Below are positions 15,372 to 22,982 of a stretch of DNA of 35,497 bases, piece after piece (within the stretch, counting starts at the first letter, position 1; each line of letters starts with the position of its first letter). The DNA lies in NCBI RefSeq assembly GCF_014164505.1, contig NZ_JACJFI010000013.1, positions 1-35,497 of the forward strand, given 5' to 3'. Below the pieces are notes generated by a model, which worked only from the letters and a program-made list of their open reading frames with translations, did not search any database and was not told where the DNA came from. This DNA is from Shewanella sp. SG41-4. Lineage in GTDB: Bacteria > Pseudomonadota > Gammaproteobacteria > Enterobacterales > Shewanellaceae. A program made the translations under genes and the position numbers.

Positions 15372-16127
15372 TTAATCAAGAAAGCTAAACATATCATCAA
15401 CTTCAGCATATTCGTCGGTGACCTGGTTCTTTTCTTTCGCCTGTATCACTAACTCGCTGGCAAACTGGCTGATAATTAGCTGCCAGTCAGAGCCGGTGTT
15501 ACGCAGCATGTTCTTAATCGCCTTTTCAACATTAGGCGCTCGATCGCGGATCAATGCTAATAAACTGCGCGGGTCATCGATGCTAAGACTGTGTGCCTCT
15601 TCATCGGCTTGCCAATCTGAGTAACCCACGGTTTCTTCATCCGCTTCATCATCAAAAGTGTCGTTGATCTCATCGTCATCACCGCTGCTACCGCCTAAAA
15701 TAAGCTCGATAAACGGAATCGATAGATAAAACAGCGCAGCAGGATCTTCAGCCAAACACTCTAAAATTGCGGTTTGTTTCTCTTCATTGTCTTGGATTCG
15801 AATAAGATAAGTCATAAAATCAAAAGTATGCTGCATTAACTCTTCGGCATTACTTTTGATTTTTTCTTCCCAATAAAGTGGCTGCTGGCAGACAATGTCG
15901 CGGATCTGTTCTGGAGTCATTAACTCAGACATAATAGATGGGCACGAAATATCATGCTGACTATTAATTTGTGTCAGCGTGACGATATCCATTTTCTCGA
16001 TAACTTCAACCAACTGATCATCTGACATCGACGATGCAATCAATTCAAATCTCTTGCTGGCCTGTTTAGGCTCAACATTAGCCAGCTCTTGTATTTCAGC
16101 GGCTGTTATTTCAATGAGACTGTTCAT
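15372..16127 (-). CDS. Unknown acidic protein, third gene of the J-domain operon (251 aa)
   Basis: I do not recognise this 251-residue cytosolic protein. The N-terminal 130 residues look like helical repeats, with hydrophobic heptads in QASKRFELIASSMSDDQLVE and LMTPEQIRDIVCQQPLYWEE. A central acidic linker (GDDDEINDTFDDEADEETVG, about 150-169) and a second helical part ending in VDDMFSFLD follow. Its start overlaps the previous stop (ATGA), and the next gene starts 11 bases after its stop, so it is translated as part of one operon with the J-domain gene. The acidic linker recalls chaperone or nucleic-acid-mimic proteins, but no function can be assigned. Confidence 0.8.
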   Translation of the reverse strand: MNSLIEITAAEIQELANVEPKQASKRFELIASSMSDDQLVEVIEKMDIVTLTQINSQHDISCPSIMSELMTPEQIRDIVCQQPLYWEEKIKSNAEELMQHTFDFMTYLIRIQDNEEKQTAILECLAEDPAALFYLSIPFIELILGGSSGDDDEINDTFDDEADEETVGYSDWQADEEAHSLSIDDPRSLLALIRDRAPNVEKAIKNMLRNTGSDWQLIISQFASELVIQAKEKNQVTDEYAEVDDMFSFLD

Positions 16128-16651
16128 TCGATATCCTCATCATATTGGTCATAATAACCTTCTTCATCGCTATCATAGTCCGTGTCGTCATCATCGTTTT
16201 CATCACGTTCATGCTCATGAAGACCATCAGAATCATCTTCCTCAGGCTTGGGCGCTGTATCTCCCTGAGTCTCTAATAAATACACCACGGCACAACTTTC
16301 GATAAGCAAATCTTCGTTATATTTACGTACCGCAAGCGCCAGAGGAAGATCGGTATTGTTAAACGCAATCGTCGTTTTAAATTCATCCCAGCTTGGGTGA
16401 ATATTCAAGCTAATCCAATGCGCCCATTGGCGCTTTGACTCAGGCGAGAACTTAACTCTTTCATAAAGCGCGACAGGTAAATATTCAGGGACTGAATCTA
16501 GCATCCCAGGATCGGCCAACAATATCTCTCTGATTTGGCTAGTAAACTTTGCCAGTGCATTTGGCGTATCAGGGTCGTTGTAAGATTCTATATTGTCATT
16601 GGCATTATTTTTTAGCTCATTAATGCGTGAGATATTAAGATGTTTAGCCAT
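16124..16651 (-). CDS. Unknown protein with long acidic tail, second gene of the J-domain operon (175 aa)
   Basis: I do not recognise this 175-residue protein. A helical N-terminal body of about 135 residues (with PEYLPVALYERVKFSPESKR and WAHWISLNIHPSWDEFKTTI) leads into a C-terminal tail of about 39 residues. By my count 23 of these are Asp or Glu, mixed with Tyr and Ser (DDDDTDYDSDEEGYYDQYDE). Such tails occur in chaperones and DNA- or histone-mimicking proteins. I start it at the ATG at 16651, 7 bases after the J-domain stop; a longer frame from 16714 would overlap the J gene by 56 bases. It overlaps the next gene by ATGA. Confidence 0.75.
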   Translation of the reverse strand: MAKHLNISRINELKNNANDNIESYNDPDTPNALAKFTSQIREILLADPGMLDSVPEYLPVALYERVKFSPESKRQWAHWISLNIHPSWDEFKTTIAFNNTDLPLALAVRKYNEDLLIESCAVVYLLETQGDTAPKPEEDDSDGLHEHERDENDDDDTDYDSDEEGYYDQYDEDIE

Positions 16652-16658
16652 GGGATAC

Positions 16659-16943
16659 TCAGGAATAATATTCGTCCCACAACTCGCGCATAGCGGCTGT
16701 GGGATCGGTAACAATTACGTTGTTAAAATCATTGATAAAAGCATTTCTCTGCTTTTTATCTGACAACACTTCGTAAGCTTTTTTGACTCGTTGGAGCTGG
16801 ACAGATGCTTGTTGCTTTTCATCATCAGACGCCCCAAGTAATTTGTCAGGATGGTACTTATTCGATAAACGTTTATAGGCTTTTTTTATGTCATCTTCTT
16901 TGGCATTGGCTCTGACGCCCAGTACGCTAAAGTGGTTAATCAT
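16659..16943 (-). CDS. Stand-alone J-domain protein (DnaJ-like co-chaperone)
   Basis: A 94-residue protein that is almost entirely J domain: helix I FSVLGVRANAKEDD, helix II IKKAYKRLSNKY, the HPD motif at residues 31-33 (YHPDK), then helix III RVKKAYEVLSDKKQRNAF. It has no G/F region, zinc finger or membrane anchor, so it is a class C J protein. The HPD motif is what stimulates the ATPase of an Hsp70 such as DnaK. A short tail, AAMRELWDEYYS, may be the partner-binding part. It heads a four-gene operon whose other three products are unknown. A sigma-70-type promoter lies about 75-105 bases upstream. It probably recruits DnaK to the co-encoded proteins or to their shared target (inference). Confidence 0.9.
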   Translation of the reverse strand: MINHFSVLGVRANAKEDDIKKAYKRLSNKYHPDKLLGASDDEKQQASVQLQRVKKAYEVLSDKKQRNAFINDFNNVIVTDPTAAMRELWDEYYS

Positions 16944-17018
16944 AGTTATTCCTGCAGGCGATGTGGCAGTGATTGCGAGATAAAAAAGTCTGTAAATAGA
17001 TAAATTTTTTAGCCTGCT

Positions 17019-17048
17019 ATTATATCAACAATCACAGGCTTGCAGCAA
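17019..17048 (-). promoter_or_regulatory. Sigma-70 promoter of the J-domain operon
   Basis: Read on the minus strand: TTGCTG (17043-17048), an 18-bp spacer, then an extended consensus -10, TGaTATAAT (hexamer at 17019-17024). Transcription should start near 17012, leaving a leader of about 70 nt before the J gene. The rest of the 324-bp gap (16944-17267) holds no gene; it contains a 14-bp tandem repeat at 17087-17113. Confidence 0.65.
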
Positions 17049-17267
17049 ACATAAACCCAAGTTAAGTTGCAATCATTTAAGACATCAATTTTAGGACAGT
17101 AATTTTAGGACAGCTATGACACCCAAAAAGCAGCGTTGTCATTAACAGGTGTTATCTTTGCTGCCGTTAAGATGCCACCAGCCAAGTTAAATGATGCGAT
17201 ATTAACAACATCCACGCCTATCTGAGTTTGCTAGCATGATGCTTTAACGGCAAAACACCTGCAAAAA

Positions 17268-18167
17268 TTACCCCATTTCAATCAGACTCACAAATTCGCG
17301 CATCGCAGGTGAAACACTGTATTTGCGGGTAATAAACACCGTATTACCCGATTCAATACCTTGCAGTTGTCGGTAATGCAGATTGAATAACTGCTGAGCT
17401 GATTTTGCAATACCGCTGCTGACAATCGCGTAGCCAATATTGTGTTTTACCGCGCTGACTAGATGAAATAACGAATCGGTTTCTAACACCACATTAAAGT
17501 GCAAATCCGTTTTTGCCATCGCATTATCAATGTATTGCCTAAACTGCATATTTTGGCTTAACAACACCAATGGTAAACGTTGCAAATTATTAAGGGTTAA
17601 TCGGTTATCTCTTAGTGTAGTACTATCGAGTTGATTAACGAGGGCTTGGGTTGATAATACCGCCATATCATTATCAATCTGCGGATAAAAATGAAACGTG
17701 CGACGATTCGCCTCAGTAAGGTTTTCATCAAACCCTAGACCGATATCAATTTGATGCAAAGTCAGTTGCTCAATTAGCTTTTCATTGGTGGTCACTAAAA
17801 GCGTCACGGCAATATTAGGGTGCAGCTCATTGAATGCTTTAATTATCGGCATAATATCGACACTCGACTGCGGCACAATGCCAATCCTCAAAGAGCCGAT
17901 TAATGGCCCACTAAACACACTCAACTCTTGTTTTAGCGCAGCTTGATCTAACAGCATTTTTTCTGCATAGCGCAATACAATCTGTCCAGCATCGGTTAAC
18001 GCAACAAACTGACTGCCGCGCACCACTAGCTCGGTACCAAAACTTTTTTCTAACGCGGTTATACTGGCAGACAAAGTCGGCTGGGTAATATGGCAAGCTT
18101 TGGCTGCTTTAGCAAAATGCTTAAACTGCGCTAATTCATAAAAATAATGTAACTGCCTCAGGTTCAT
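17268..18167 (-). CDS. LysR-family transcriptional regulator (divergent from fdhD)
   Basis: A 299-residue LysR-type regulator. The winged HTH occupies residues 1-60: LRQLHYFYELAQFKHFAKAA, then ACHITQPTLSASITALEKSFGTELVVR. A coiled linker helix and a substrate-binding domain from about residue 90 (GSLRIGIVPQSSVDIMPIIK) follow. The length is typical. It is transcribed away from fdhD with a 128-bp shared upstream region that contains an ATAG-N7-CTAT palindrome, the usual LysR geometry. It therefore probably controls fdhD and the oxidoreductase, and itself. The inducer is unknown; formate- or molybdenum-enzyme-related signals are only a guess from context. Confidence 0.9.
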   Translation of the reverse strand: MNLRQLHYFYELAQFKHFAKAAKACHITQPTLSASITALEKSFGTELVVRGSQFVALTDAGQIVLRYAEKMLLDQAALKQELSVFSGPLIGSLRIGIVPQSSVDIMPIIKAFNELHPNIAVTLLVTTNEKLIEQLTLHQIDIGLGFDENLTEANRRTFHFYPQIDNDMAVLSTQALVNQLDSTTLRDNRLTLNNLQRLPLVLLSQNMQFRQYIDNAMAKTDLHFNVVLETDSLFHLVSAVKHNIGYAIVSSGIAKSAQQLFNLHYRQLQGIESGNTVFITRKYSVSPAMREFVSLIEMG

Positions 18168-18205
18168 ACACCCTTCAAAGTCTGCCTATCAATTCCATCA
18201 TATTA

Positions 18206-18220
18206 ATAGATAAAAACTAT
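18206..18220. promoter_or_regulatory. Candidate LysR box between lysR and fdhD
   Basis: ATAG-N7-CTAT is a 15-bp interrupted palindrome of the T-N11-A class used by LysR-type regulators. It lies 39-53 bases before the LysR start and 76-90 before the fdhD start. Two more half-site-like elements (CTATC at 18186-18190, CTATC at 18217-18221) are nearby. Confidence 0.55.
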
Positions 18221-18295
18221 CACCGCATAAATTTGTTTGATTGGCTTTGTGTATTAGCGCCCCCTAAACTGTGATCCACGTCAGGTTTTGAGTCT

Positions 18296-19117
18296 ATGCA
18301 CATGAATGCTTCATACAAATGGTTGCCACCCATTGAACATCTGGTAGAGGAAGTAGCTGCCGCCATAAATATTAACGGGATTAACTATGCTGTGATGATG
18401 GTCACTCCTGATGATATTGAAGACTTTGCGATTGGTTTTTTATTTTCCGAAGCCATTATCCAATACGATCATGACGTACATGACATTCAAATAACGCCAT
18501 CAGATAGCGGCTTTATGGTTGAAGTGACTATCGCCAATCGTTGTCTGTCGGCCTTAAACAGTAAAAAACGTCGGCTCGTGGGTGCTACAGGTTGCGGCAT
18601 CTGCGGTGTTGAAGCAATAGAGCATGCACTGCCTCAATTACCTATTCTTCCGGTCACTCGCCCCATTGACATTAATAACCTTGAAACCTTAAAACAACGC
18701 ATTGCCGACAGCCAAATAAAAGCTCAACAAAGTGGTGCGATACATGCGGCTTTAGCGTTAACAGCCCAAGGCGACATTATCGCCTGTCGTGAAGACATCG
18801 GCCGTCATAATGCACTCGATAAACTTATCGGCATGTTAATAAGGCAAACAACCGCGACTCAAAAAACATCATGTAATACCTTATTAATCACCAGTCGTTG
18901 TAGCAGTGAATTGATCCATAAAGCGGTGCTGTTTGGCGCTAACAATCTTATTAGTCTAGCTTCGCCAAGCCAACTCGCGGTCAAGCTGGCACTAAAATAC
19001 AACCTCAACATTATTCACATACCCAAGTTTTCAGCGCCTATTTATTATTCCAGTTACGACTCTCACTTCAATGTTAATCGTCTATCGCTGAGCCCTATCG
19101 GAGAAATTCATGTCTAG
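18296..19117 (+). CDS. fdhD: Formate dehydrogenase accessory sulfurtransferase FdhD
   Basis: A 273-residue FdhD. The family passes sulfur from the IscS cysteine desulfurase to the molybdenum (bis-MGD) cofactor of formate dehydrogenases and relatives. The swivelling-loop Cys pair is in TGCGICG (C100 and C103). Other family blocks are PDDIEDFAIGFLFSEAII, SGAIHAALAL, the invariant REDIGRHNALDKLIG, and LITSRCSSELIHKA. There are two possible starts (18296 and 18302). Its stop overlaps the start of the downstream molybdopterin oxidoreductase by 8 bases (ATGTCTAG), so the pair is co-translated; this suggests that FdhD serves that enzyme. Confidence 0.93.
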   Translation: MHMNASYKWLPPIEHLVEEVAAAININGINYAVMMVTPDDIEDFAIGFLFSEAIIQYDHDVHDIQITPSDSGFMVEVTIANRCLSALNSKKRRLVGATGCGICGVEAIEHALPQLPILPVTRPIDINNLETLKQRIADSQIKAQQSGAIHAALALTAQGDIIACREDIGRHNALDKLIGMLIRQTTATQKTSCNTLLITSRCSSELIHKAVLFGANNLISLASPSQLAVKLALKYNLNIIHIPKFSAPIYYSSYDSHFNVNRLSLSPIGEIHV

Positions 19118-21455
19118 TCATCACCAAAAACCAACCAAAGCCGGCGGATTCCCTTCACTGCAAGCCACATTTACTCATGTACTTCGCAGCCAACACACTA
19201 AGCAAAACCTTAAAAACTTACTCCGTGTTAATCAAACTGATGGCTTCGATTGCCCCGGTTGTGCATGGGGCGATAACAAACAAGGTGCATTTCAGTTTTG
19301 CGAAAATGGTGCTAAAGCCGTGGCATGGGAATCAACAGGTAAAGGCGTTGGTCGCGATTTTTTTGCTCAGCATTCGGTACGCCAACTAACAAAACAGACC
19401 GACTACTGGTTAGAGTATCAGGGGCGTTTAACCGAACCAATGCGCTTTAATGCGATAACAGATCACTATGAACCAGTAAGCTGGTCTGAGGCATTTTCGA
19501 TTATCGCCACCAAGCTCAACAGTTTAAGTAGCCCTGACCAAGTTGAATTTTACACTTCTGGACGCGCCAGGAACGAAGCATCCTACCTCTACCAACTGTT
19601 TGGCCGGCTTTATGGCACCAATAACTTTCCCGATTGCTCTAACATGTGCCACGAAGCTAGTGGTGTCGCATTAATTAACGCCATTGGAATAGGTAAAGGC
19701 ACGGTAGTATTAGAAGATTTTGATGCCGCCGAAGCCATTTTTGTGTTTGGCCAAAACCCTGGCACCAACCACCCAAGAATGATGAATACTCTGCGCAAGG
19801 CCGCCAAAAAAGGGGGTAAAATTGTCACTTTCAATAATCTTAAAGAAGTTGCCTTAGAAAAGTTCGCCAGTCCACAAAGTCCTATAGAATTGCTCACACC
19901 AGCAGCCACTACCATCAGCCATTTGTATTTAACCCCTAAATTAGGCGGCGATATGGCTGCTGCGCGAGGCATGGCTAAATATATTATTGAACAACGTCCA
20001 GATAAAATCGACCATGAGTTTATACAGCAGCACAGTGCATTTTTTGAAGATTATCAACACAGTGTTACACACACTAGCTGGGATAAAATAGAACAACAAT
20101 CTGGACTGACAAAAGCAGAGATTATTCAAGCTGCGACCGTGTTCAGTGACAGTAAAACCGTGATCAGTTGCTGGGCAATGGGCTTAACTCAACATAAGCA
20201 TTCGGTCGACATTATTCGTGAAGTCGTTAACCTGCATCTGCTATGTGGTCAAATAGGCAAAAAAGGCGCCGGATTATGCCCTGTTCGCGGCCACAGTAAT
20301 GTGCAAGGCAACCGCACTATGGGCATTAATGAAAAGCCGTCTGCCGCTTTTATTACCCGCTTAGAACAGCATTTGTCTACCCGCTTACCGCGGCAAGCGG
20401 GCCACAATGTGGTCGAAGCCCTTAAAGCCCTACACAGTAAACAGAGTAAGGTGCTAATTTGTTTAGGTGGAAATCTTGCGGCTGCGGCGCCCGATACTGA
20501 TTTTACATACCAAGCGATGCGCAATGCTGAACTGAATGTTCAAATCAGCACTAAGCTTAATCGCAGCCACTTACAAGTAACACACGACGCCTTAATTTTA
20601 CCTTGTTTAGGCCGTACCGAATTAGACAAGCAGCAAAGCGGCATTCAAAAAATCACCGTTGAAGATACCTTTAGCATGGTTCATGCTTCAACAGGTATGA
20701 CCGAACCCGCCTCAGAACAATGTTTATCTGAAATTGATATTGTCGCTCAAATGGCTCATGCAACATTTAACCATTCCGGCTCGACTCAGCTCAACTCAAC
20801 AAACCATGCCGCAAATAAACTAGATTGGCTGGCATTACGTGATGACTATGCACTAATTCGTCAGCTTATCGAAAATACCATCGACGGCTTTAATGACTTT
20901 AATCAACGTATCGAGCAACCTGCCGGGTTTTATCTGGGGAATAGTGCTGCTCAGCTTATTTGGAATACCACTAACCAGTTAGCTCAATTTAATCCTAGTC
21001 AGTTGCCAAATTCAGTTATTGCAGATTGCTCAAGCAACGCACAAACAACTGCGTCATCCGCCGAACAACAAGCTATTTTTTTACTGCAAAGTTTGCGATC
21101 TCACGACCAATACAACACCACTATTTATGGCATGGACGACCGGTATCGCGGTATTAAAGGCAAGCGGAATGTATTGTTTATGAACCAACAAGATGCTGTT
21201 CAACTTAATCTTCTTGAAGACCAGCTTGTTGATATACAGTCTATTGCCAACGATAATATCGTCCGCAAAGTCTGTGGCTTTAGCGTGGTTTATTACGATA
21301 TTCCACGCGGTAACATTGCCGCATATTACCCCGAGACGAATCCACTGGTGTCAATCAACAGCGTCGGAATTGGCTCTTACACCCCAACCTCAAAATCAAT
21401 CCCAGTGGTTATTACTGCATCAACCAAACAGGTGATTAGCGTGGCTCAGGTATAA
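19110..21455 (+). CDS. FdhF/YdeP-family molybdopterin oxidoreductase
   Basis: A 781-residue bis-MGD oxidoreductase of the YdeP type. The N-terminus has the family signature GFDCPGCAWGD (C48, C51), then FCENGAKAVAWEST (C64), in place of the standard four-Cys ferredoxin motif. The cofactor region shows YTSGRARNEASYLYQLF and SNMCHEASG; C180 lies where formate dehydrogenases carry their (seleno)cysteine ligand. MGLTQHKHSV and LCGQIGKKGAGLCPVRGHSNVQG, quoted in part, follow. The C-terminal cofactor-closing domain has YGMDDRYRGIKGKRNVLFMN. No Tat signal is seen, so it is cytoplasmic. The physiological substrate is unknown; E. coli YdeP has been linked to acid resistance. Immediate coupling to fdhD suggests its cofactor needs sulfuration. 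Confidence 0.88.
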   Translation: MSSHHQKPTKAGGFPSLQATFTHVLRSQHTKQNLKNLLRVNQTDGFDCPGCAWGDNKQGAFQFCENGAKAVAWESTGKGVGRDFFAQHSVRQLTKQTDYWLEYQGRLTEPMRFNAITDHYEPVSWSEAFSIIATKLNSLSSPDQVEFYTSGRARNEASYLYQLFGRLYGTNNFPDCSNMCHEASGVALINAIGIGKGTVVLEDFDAAEAIFVFGQNPGTNHPRMMNTLRKAAKKGGKIVTFNNLKEVALEKFASPQSPIELLTPAATTISHLYLTPKLGGDMAAARGMAKYIIEQRPDKIDHEFIQQHSAFFEDYQHSVTHTSWDKIEQQSGLTKAEIIQAATVFSDSKTVISCWAMGLTQHKHSVDIIREVVNLHLLCGQIGKKGAGLCPVRGHSNVQGNRTMGINEKPSAAFITRLEQHLSTRLPRQAGHNVVEALKALHSKQSKVLICLGGNLAAAAPDTDFTYQAMRNAELNVQISTKLNRSHLQVTHDALILPCLGRTELDKQQSGIQKITVEDTFSMVHASTGMTEPASEQCLSEIDIVAQMAHATFNHSGSTQLNSTNHAANKLDWLALRDDYALIRQLIENTIDGFNDFNQRIEQPAGFYLGNSAAQLIWNTTNQLAQFNPSQLPNSVIADCSSNAQTTASSAEQQAIFLLQSLRSHDQYNTTIYGMDDRYRGIKGKRNVLFMNQQDAVQLNLLEDQLVDIQSIANDNIVRKVCGFSVVYYDIPRGNIAAYYPETNPLVSINSVGIGSYTPTSKSIPVVITASTKQVISVAQV

Positions 21456-21504
21456 GTAACCTAAACTCGGAATAACAATACTCAAACGATGTTGCCCTAG
21501 CGCA

Positions 21505-22152
21505 TTAGCGCTGGGCGACTAAATCAGCCAAAACTTGTTTATACGCTTCAACTGGATGCGCGCCAGTTAATGCACTCGATTGGTTAAAAATGACCGTGGG
21601 CACACCCGAAATACCAAGTTGCTGCCAATGGGCTTCTTTGGCGCGAACCTGTTCAGCCACTGCTGCGTTATCAAGTAAACTTATGGCTTCAGCGGCATTA
21701 ATACCCACCGCAATGAGTTCAGCGCTCAGCACTTCACGGTTTGAAATATCTTTATGTTCGGTAAAAAAGGCACTGAATAAACGCAGTTTAAGCTCAGTTT
21801 GCTTACCCACTTCTTTAGCGTATTCCAACAGCACATGAGCGTCTAAAGTGTTAACCATTTTCATCTGTTCAAAATAGTCAAAAATAAAGCCATTTTCAGC
21901 CCCCTGCTGGGCAATGTTAGCCCGTGCACGAACGCTACCTTCTGGGGTTGTGCCGTATTTTCTGGCTGAATGCTCACGCAGGTTTTCACCTTCAGCAGGC
22001 ATGTTAGGGTTAAGTTCAAATGGTTGCCACTCAATCTCAACTTGATCTTGTAGCCCAAGTTCATTTATCGCCGCTTCTAAGTGTTTATAACCAACGATGC
22101 ACCAAGGGCACACAACATCTGAAATAATATCGAGTTTAATCTTTGCTGTCAT
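21505..22152 (-). CDS. DsbA-family oxidoreductase, FrnE-like
   Basis: A 215-residue thioredoxin-fold protein of the FrnE / 2-hydroxychromene-2-carboxylate isomerase branch of the DsbA family. The N-terminal strand IKLDIISDVVCPWCIVGYKHLE carries a CPWC active site (C15, C18). The cis-Pro loop GISGVPTVIFN lies near residue 183, and the helical insert includes WQPFELNPNMPAEGEN, typical of FrnE. No signal peptide is present, so it works in the cytoplasm as a thiol oxidoreductase or chaperone-like protein. It lies 180 bp downstream of the AhpD-like gene, but a terminator separates them. Confidence 0.88.
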   Translation of the reverse strand: MTAKIKLDIISDVVCPWCIVGYKHLEAAINELGLQDQVEIEWQPFELNPNMPAEGENLREHSARKYGTTPEGSVRARANIAQQGAENGFIFDYFEQMKMVNTLDAHVLLEYAKEVGKQTELKLRLFSAFFTEHKDISNREVLSAELIAVGINAAEAISLLDNAAVAEQVRAKEAHWQQLGISGVPTVIFNQSSALTGAHPVEAYKQVLADLVAQR

Positions 22153-22200
22153 TTGGTGGTCCTCATCTGTTCAAGTGCGTTTTGTTCACTAAAACCTGAT

Positions 22201-22244
22201 AAAAAAATACCAATGCCATTTGCGATAACGCGGGCATTGGTATT
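22201..22244 (-). terminator. Intrinsic terminator after the AhpD-like gene
   Basis: A 12-bp perfect stem, AATACCAATGCC (22206-22217) with GGCATTGGTATT (22233-22244), has a nested GCG/CGC pairing in the loop. On the minus strand it is followed by T7 (plus-strand A-run 22201-22207). Confidence 0.88.
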
Positions 22245-22332
22245 ATGAAGTCATACATTCATCGACTTATCGTGGATGATAATCTTTAATAAAAATGTCG
22301 ATAAAAATGTCGGTAACAATGTTGGTAAAGAA

Positions 22333-22875
22333 TTACCAAGCAAACTTTTTGAATACATCGTCAACCGGTGTTTTTGCTACATGGTTGGTGTAATTACTGA
22401 TCACTTTTTGTGACAAGCCTAAAATGATTTCTAACACCTGCTGTTGGCCATAACCTGCGGCATAAAATGCTGCTAGTTCTGCTTCAGAAATGTTACCGCG
22501 GTTACGTACGATACTTAATGTCGCATCTTGTAACGCTTGTAATTTTGCAGTTGGCATCGCCGCTTTATTACGTAATGCTTCAGTTAACGCTGGGTCTACT
22601 TTCATTGAATGTGCAATACCTGTATGTGCTGGTACACAATAGCCACATTCGTGTTCAACGTTAATGGTTTGCCATACAACCGTTAGCTCTTCAGGGTTAA
22701 ATGATGTGTCTAAAAAAGCCTGATGTAACTGTTGGTAAGCTTGCAACGTGCTTGGAGATTCTGCCAACACACCAAATAAATTAGGTACCATACCCATTTG
22801 CTTTTTAGCGCCTTCTAACATTGCTTTGCTGTCTTCTGGTGCTGTGTCTACAGTGTGAATAGTAAATGCAGTCAT
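22333..22875 (-). CDS. AhpD-like carboxymuconolactone decarboxylase-family protein
   Basis: A 180-residue AhpD-like protein. The redox site is EHECGYCVPAHTGIAHS, with C77, C80 and H84 in the CxxC-x3-H pattern, as in AhpD-type peroxidase components. The N-terminal half contains MVPNLFGVLAESPSTLQAY, typical of the peroxidase-related subgroup. It is probably a cytoplasmic thiol peroxidase or disulfide reductase. Tandem TetR-type operators overlap its promoter, so it is likely induced by a small molecule or oxidant through a repressor encoded elsewhere. It has its own terminator, so it is a single-gene unit. Confidence 0.87.
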   Translation of the reverse strand: MTAFTIHTVDTAPEDSKAMLEGAKKQMGMVPNLFGVLAESPSTLQAYQQLHQAFLDTSFNPEELTVVWQTINVEHECGYCVPAHTGIAHSMKVDPALTEALRNKAAMPTAKLQALQDATLSIVRNRGNISEAELAAFYAAGYGQQQVLEIILGLSQKVISNYTNHVAKTPVDDVFKKFAW

Positions 22876-22931
22876 AATATTCTCTCTTCTAGATAAATAA
22901 ATTTAGGAGTGTTGCGTTTCGAATTGAGACC

Positions 22932-22960
22932 ACTATAAAATAACTTGAACGCTCGCTCAA
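22932..22960 (-). promoter_or_regulatory. Promoter of the AhpD-like gene
   Basis: On the minus strand: TTGAGC (22955-22960), a 17-bp spacer and TATAGT (22932-22937). The -35 and most of the spacer lie inside the first TetR-type operator, so a bound repressor would block polymerase. Confidence 0.65.
22945..22960. promoter_or_regulatory. TetR-type operator 1, AhpD-like gene
   Basis: TTGAACGCTCGCTCAA is the core of a longer dyad, TAACTTGA-N8-TCAAGTTA (22941-22964). It resembles the TTGAACG-NN-CGTTCAA class of TetR operators and overlaps the -35. Confidence 0.7.
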
Positions 22961-22966
22961 GTTATT

Positions 22967-22982
22967 TTGAATGATTGTTCAA
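22967..22982. promoter_or_regulatory. TetR-type operator 2, AhpD-like gene
   Basis: TTGAATGATTGTTCAA shares the outer arms and centre spacing of operator 1. The two centres are 22 bp apart, about two helical turns, so two dimers could bind the same face of the DNA. Confidence 0.65.

Noticed and set aside
17162-17252. Distant inverted repeat TGCCGTTAA / TTAACGGCA downstream of lysR
   Set aside because: The arms are only 9 bp and more than 70 bases apart, without a U-tract; not convincing as a terminator or attachment site.
19610-19972. 120-codon minus-strand frame inside the oxidoreductase gene
   Set aside because: It is antisense to the cofactor-binding region; composition is that of a shadow frame.
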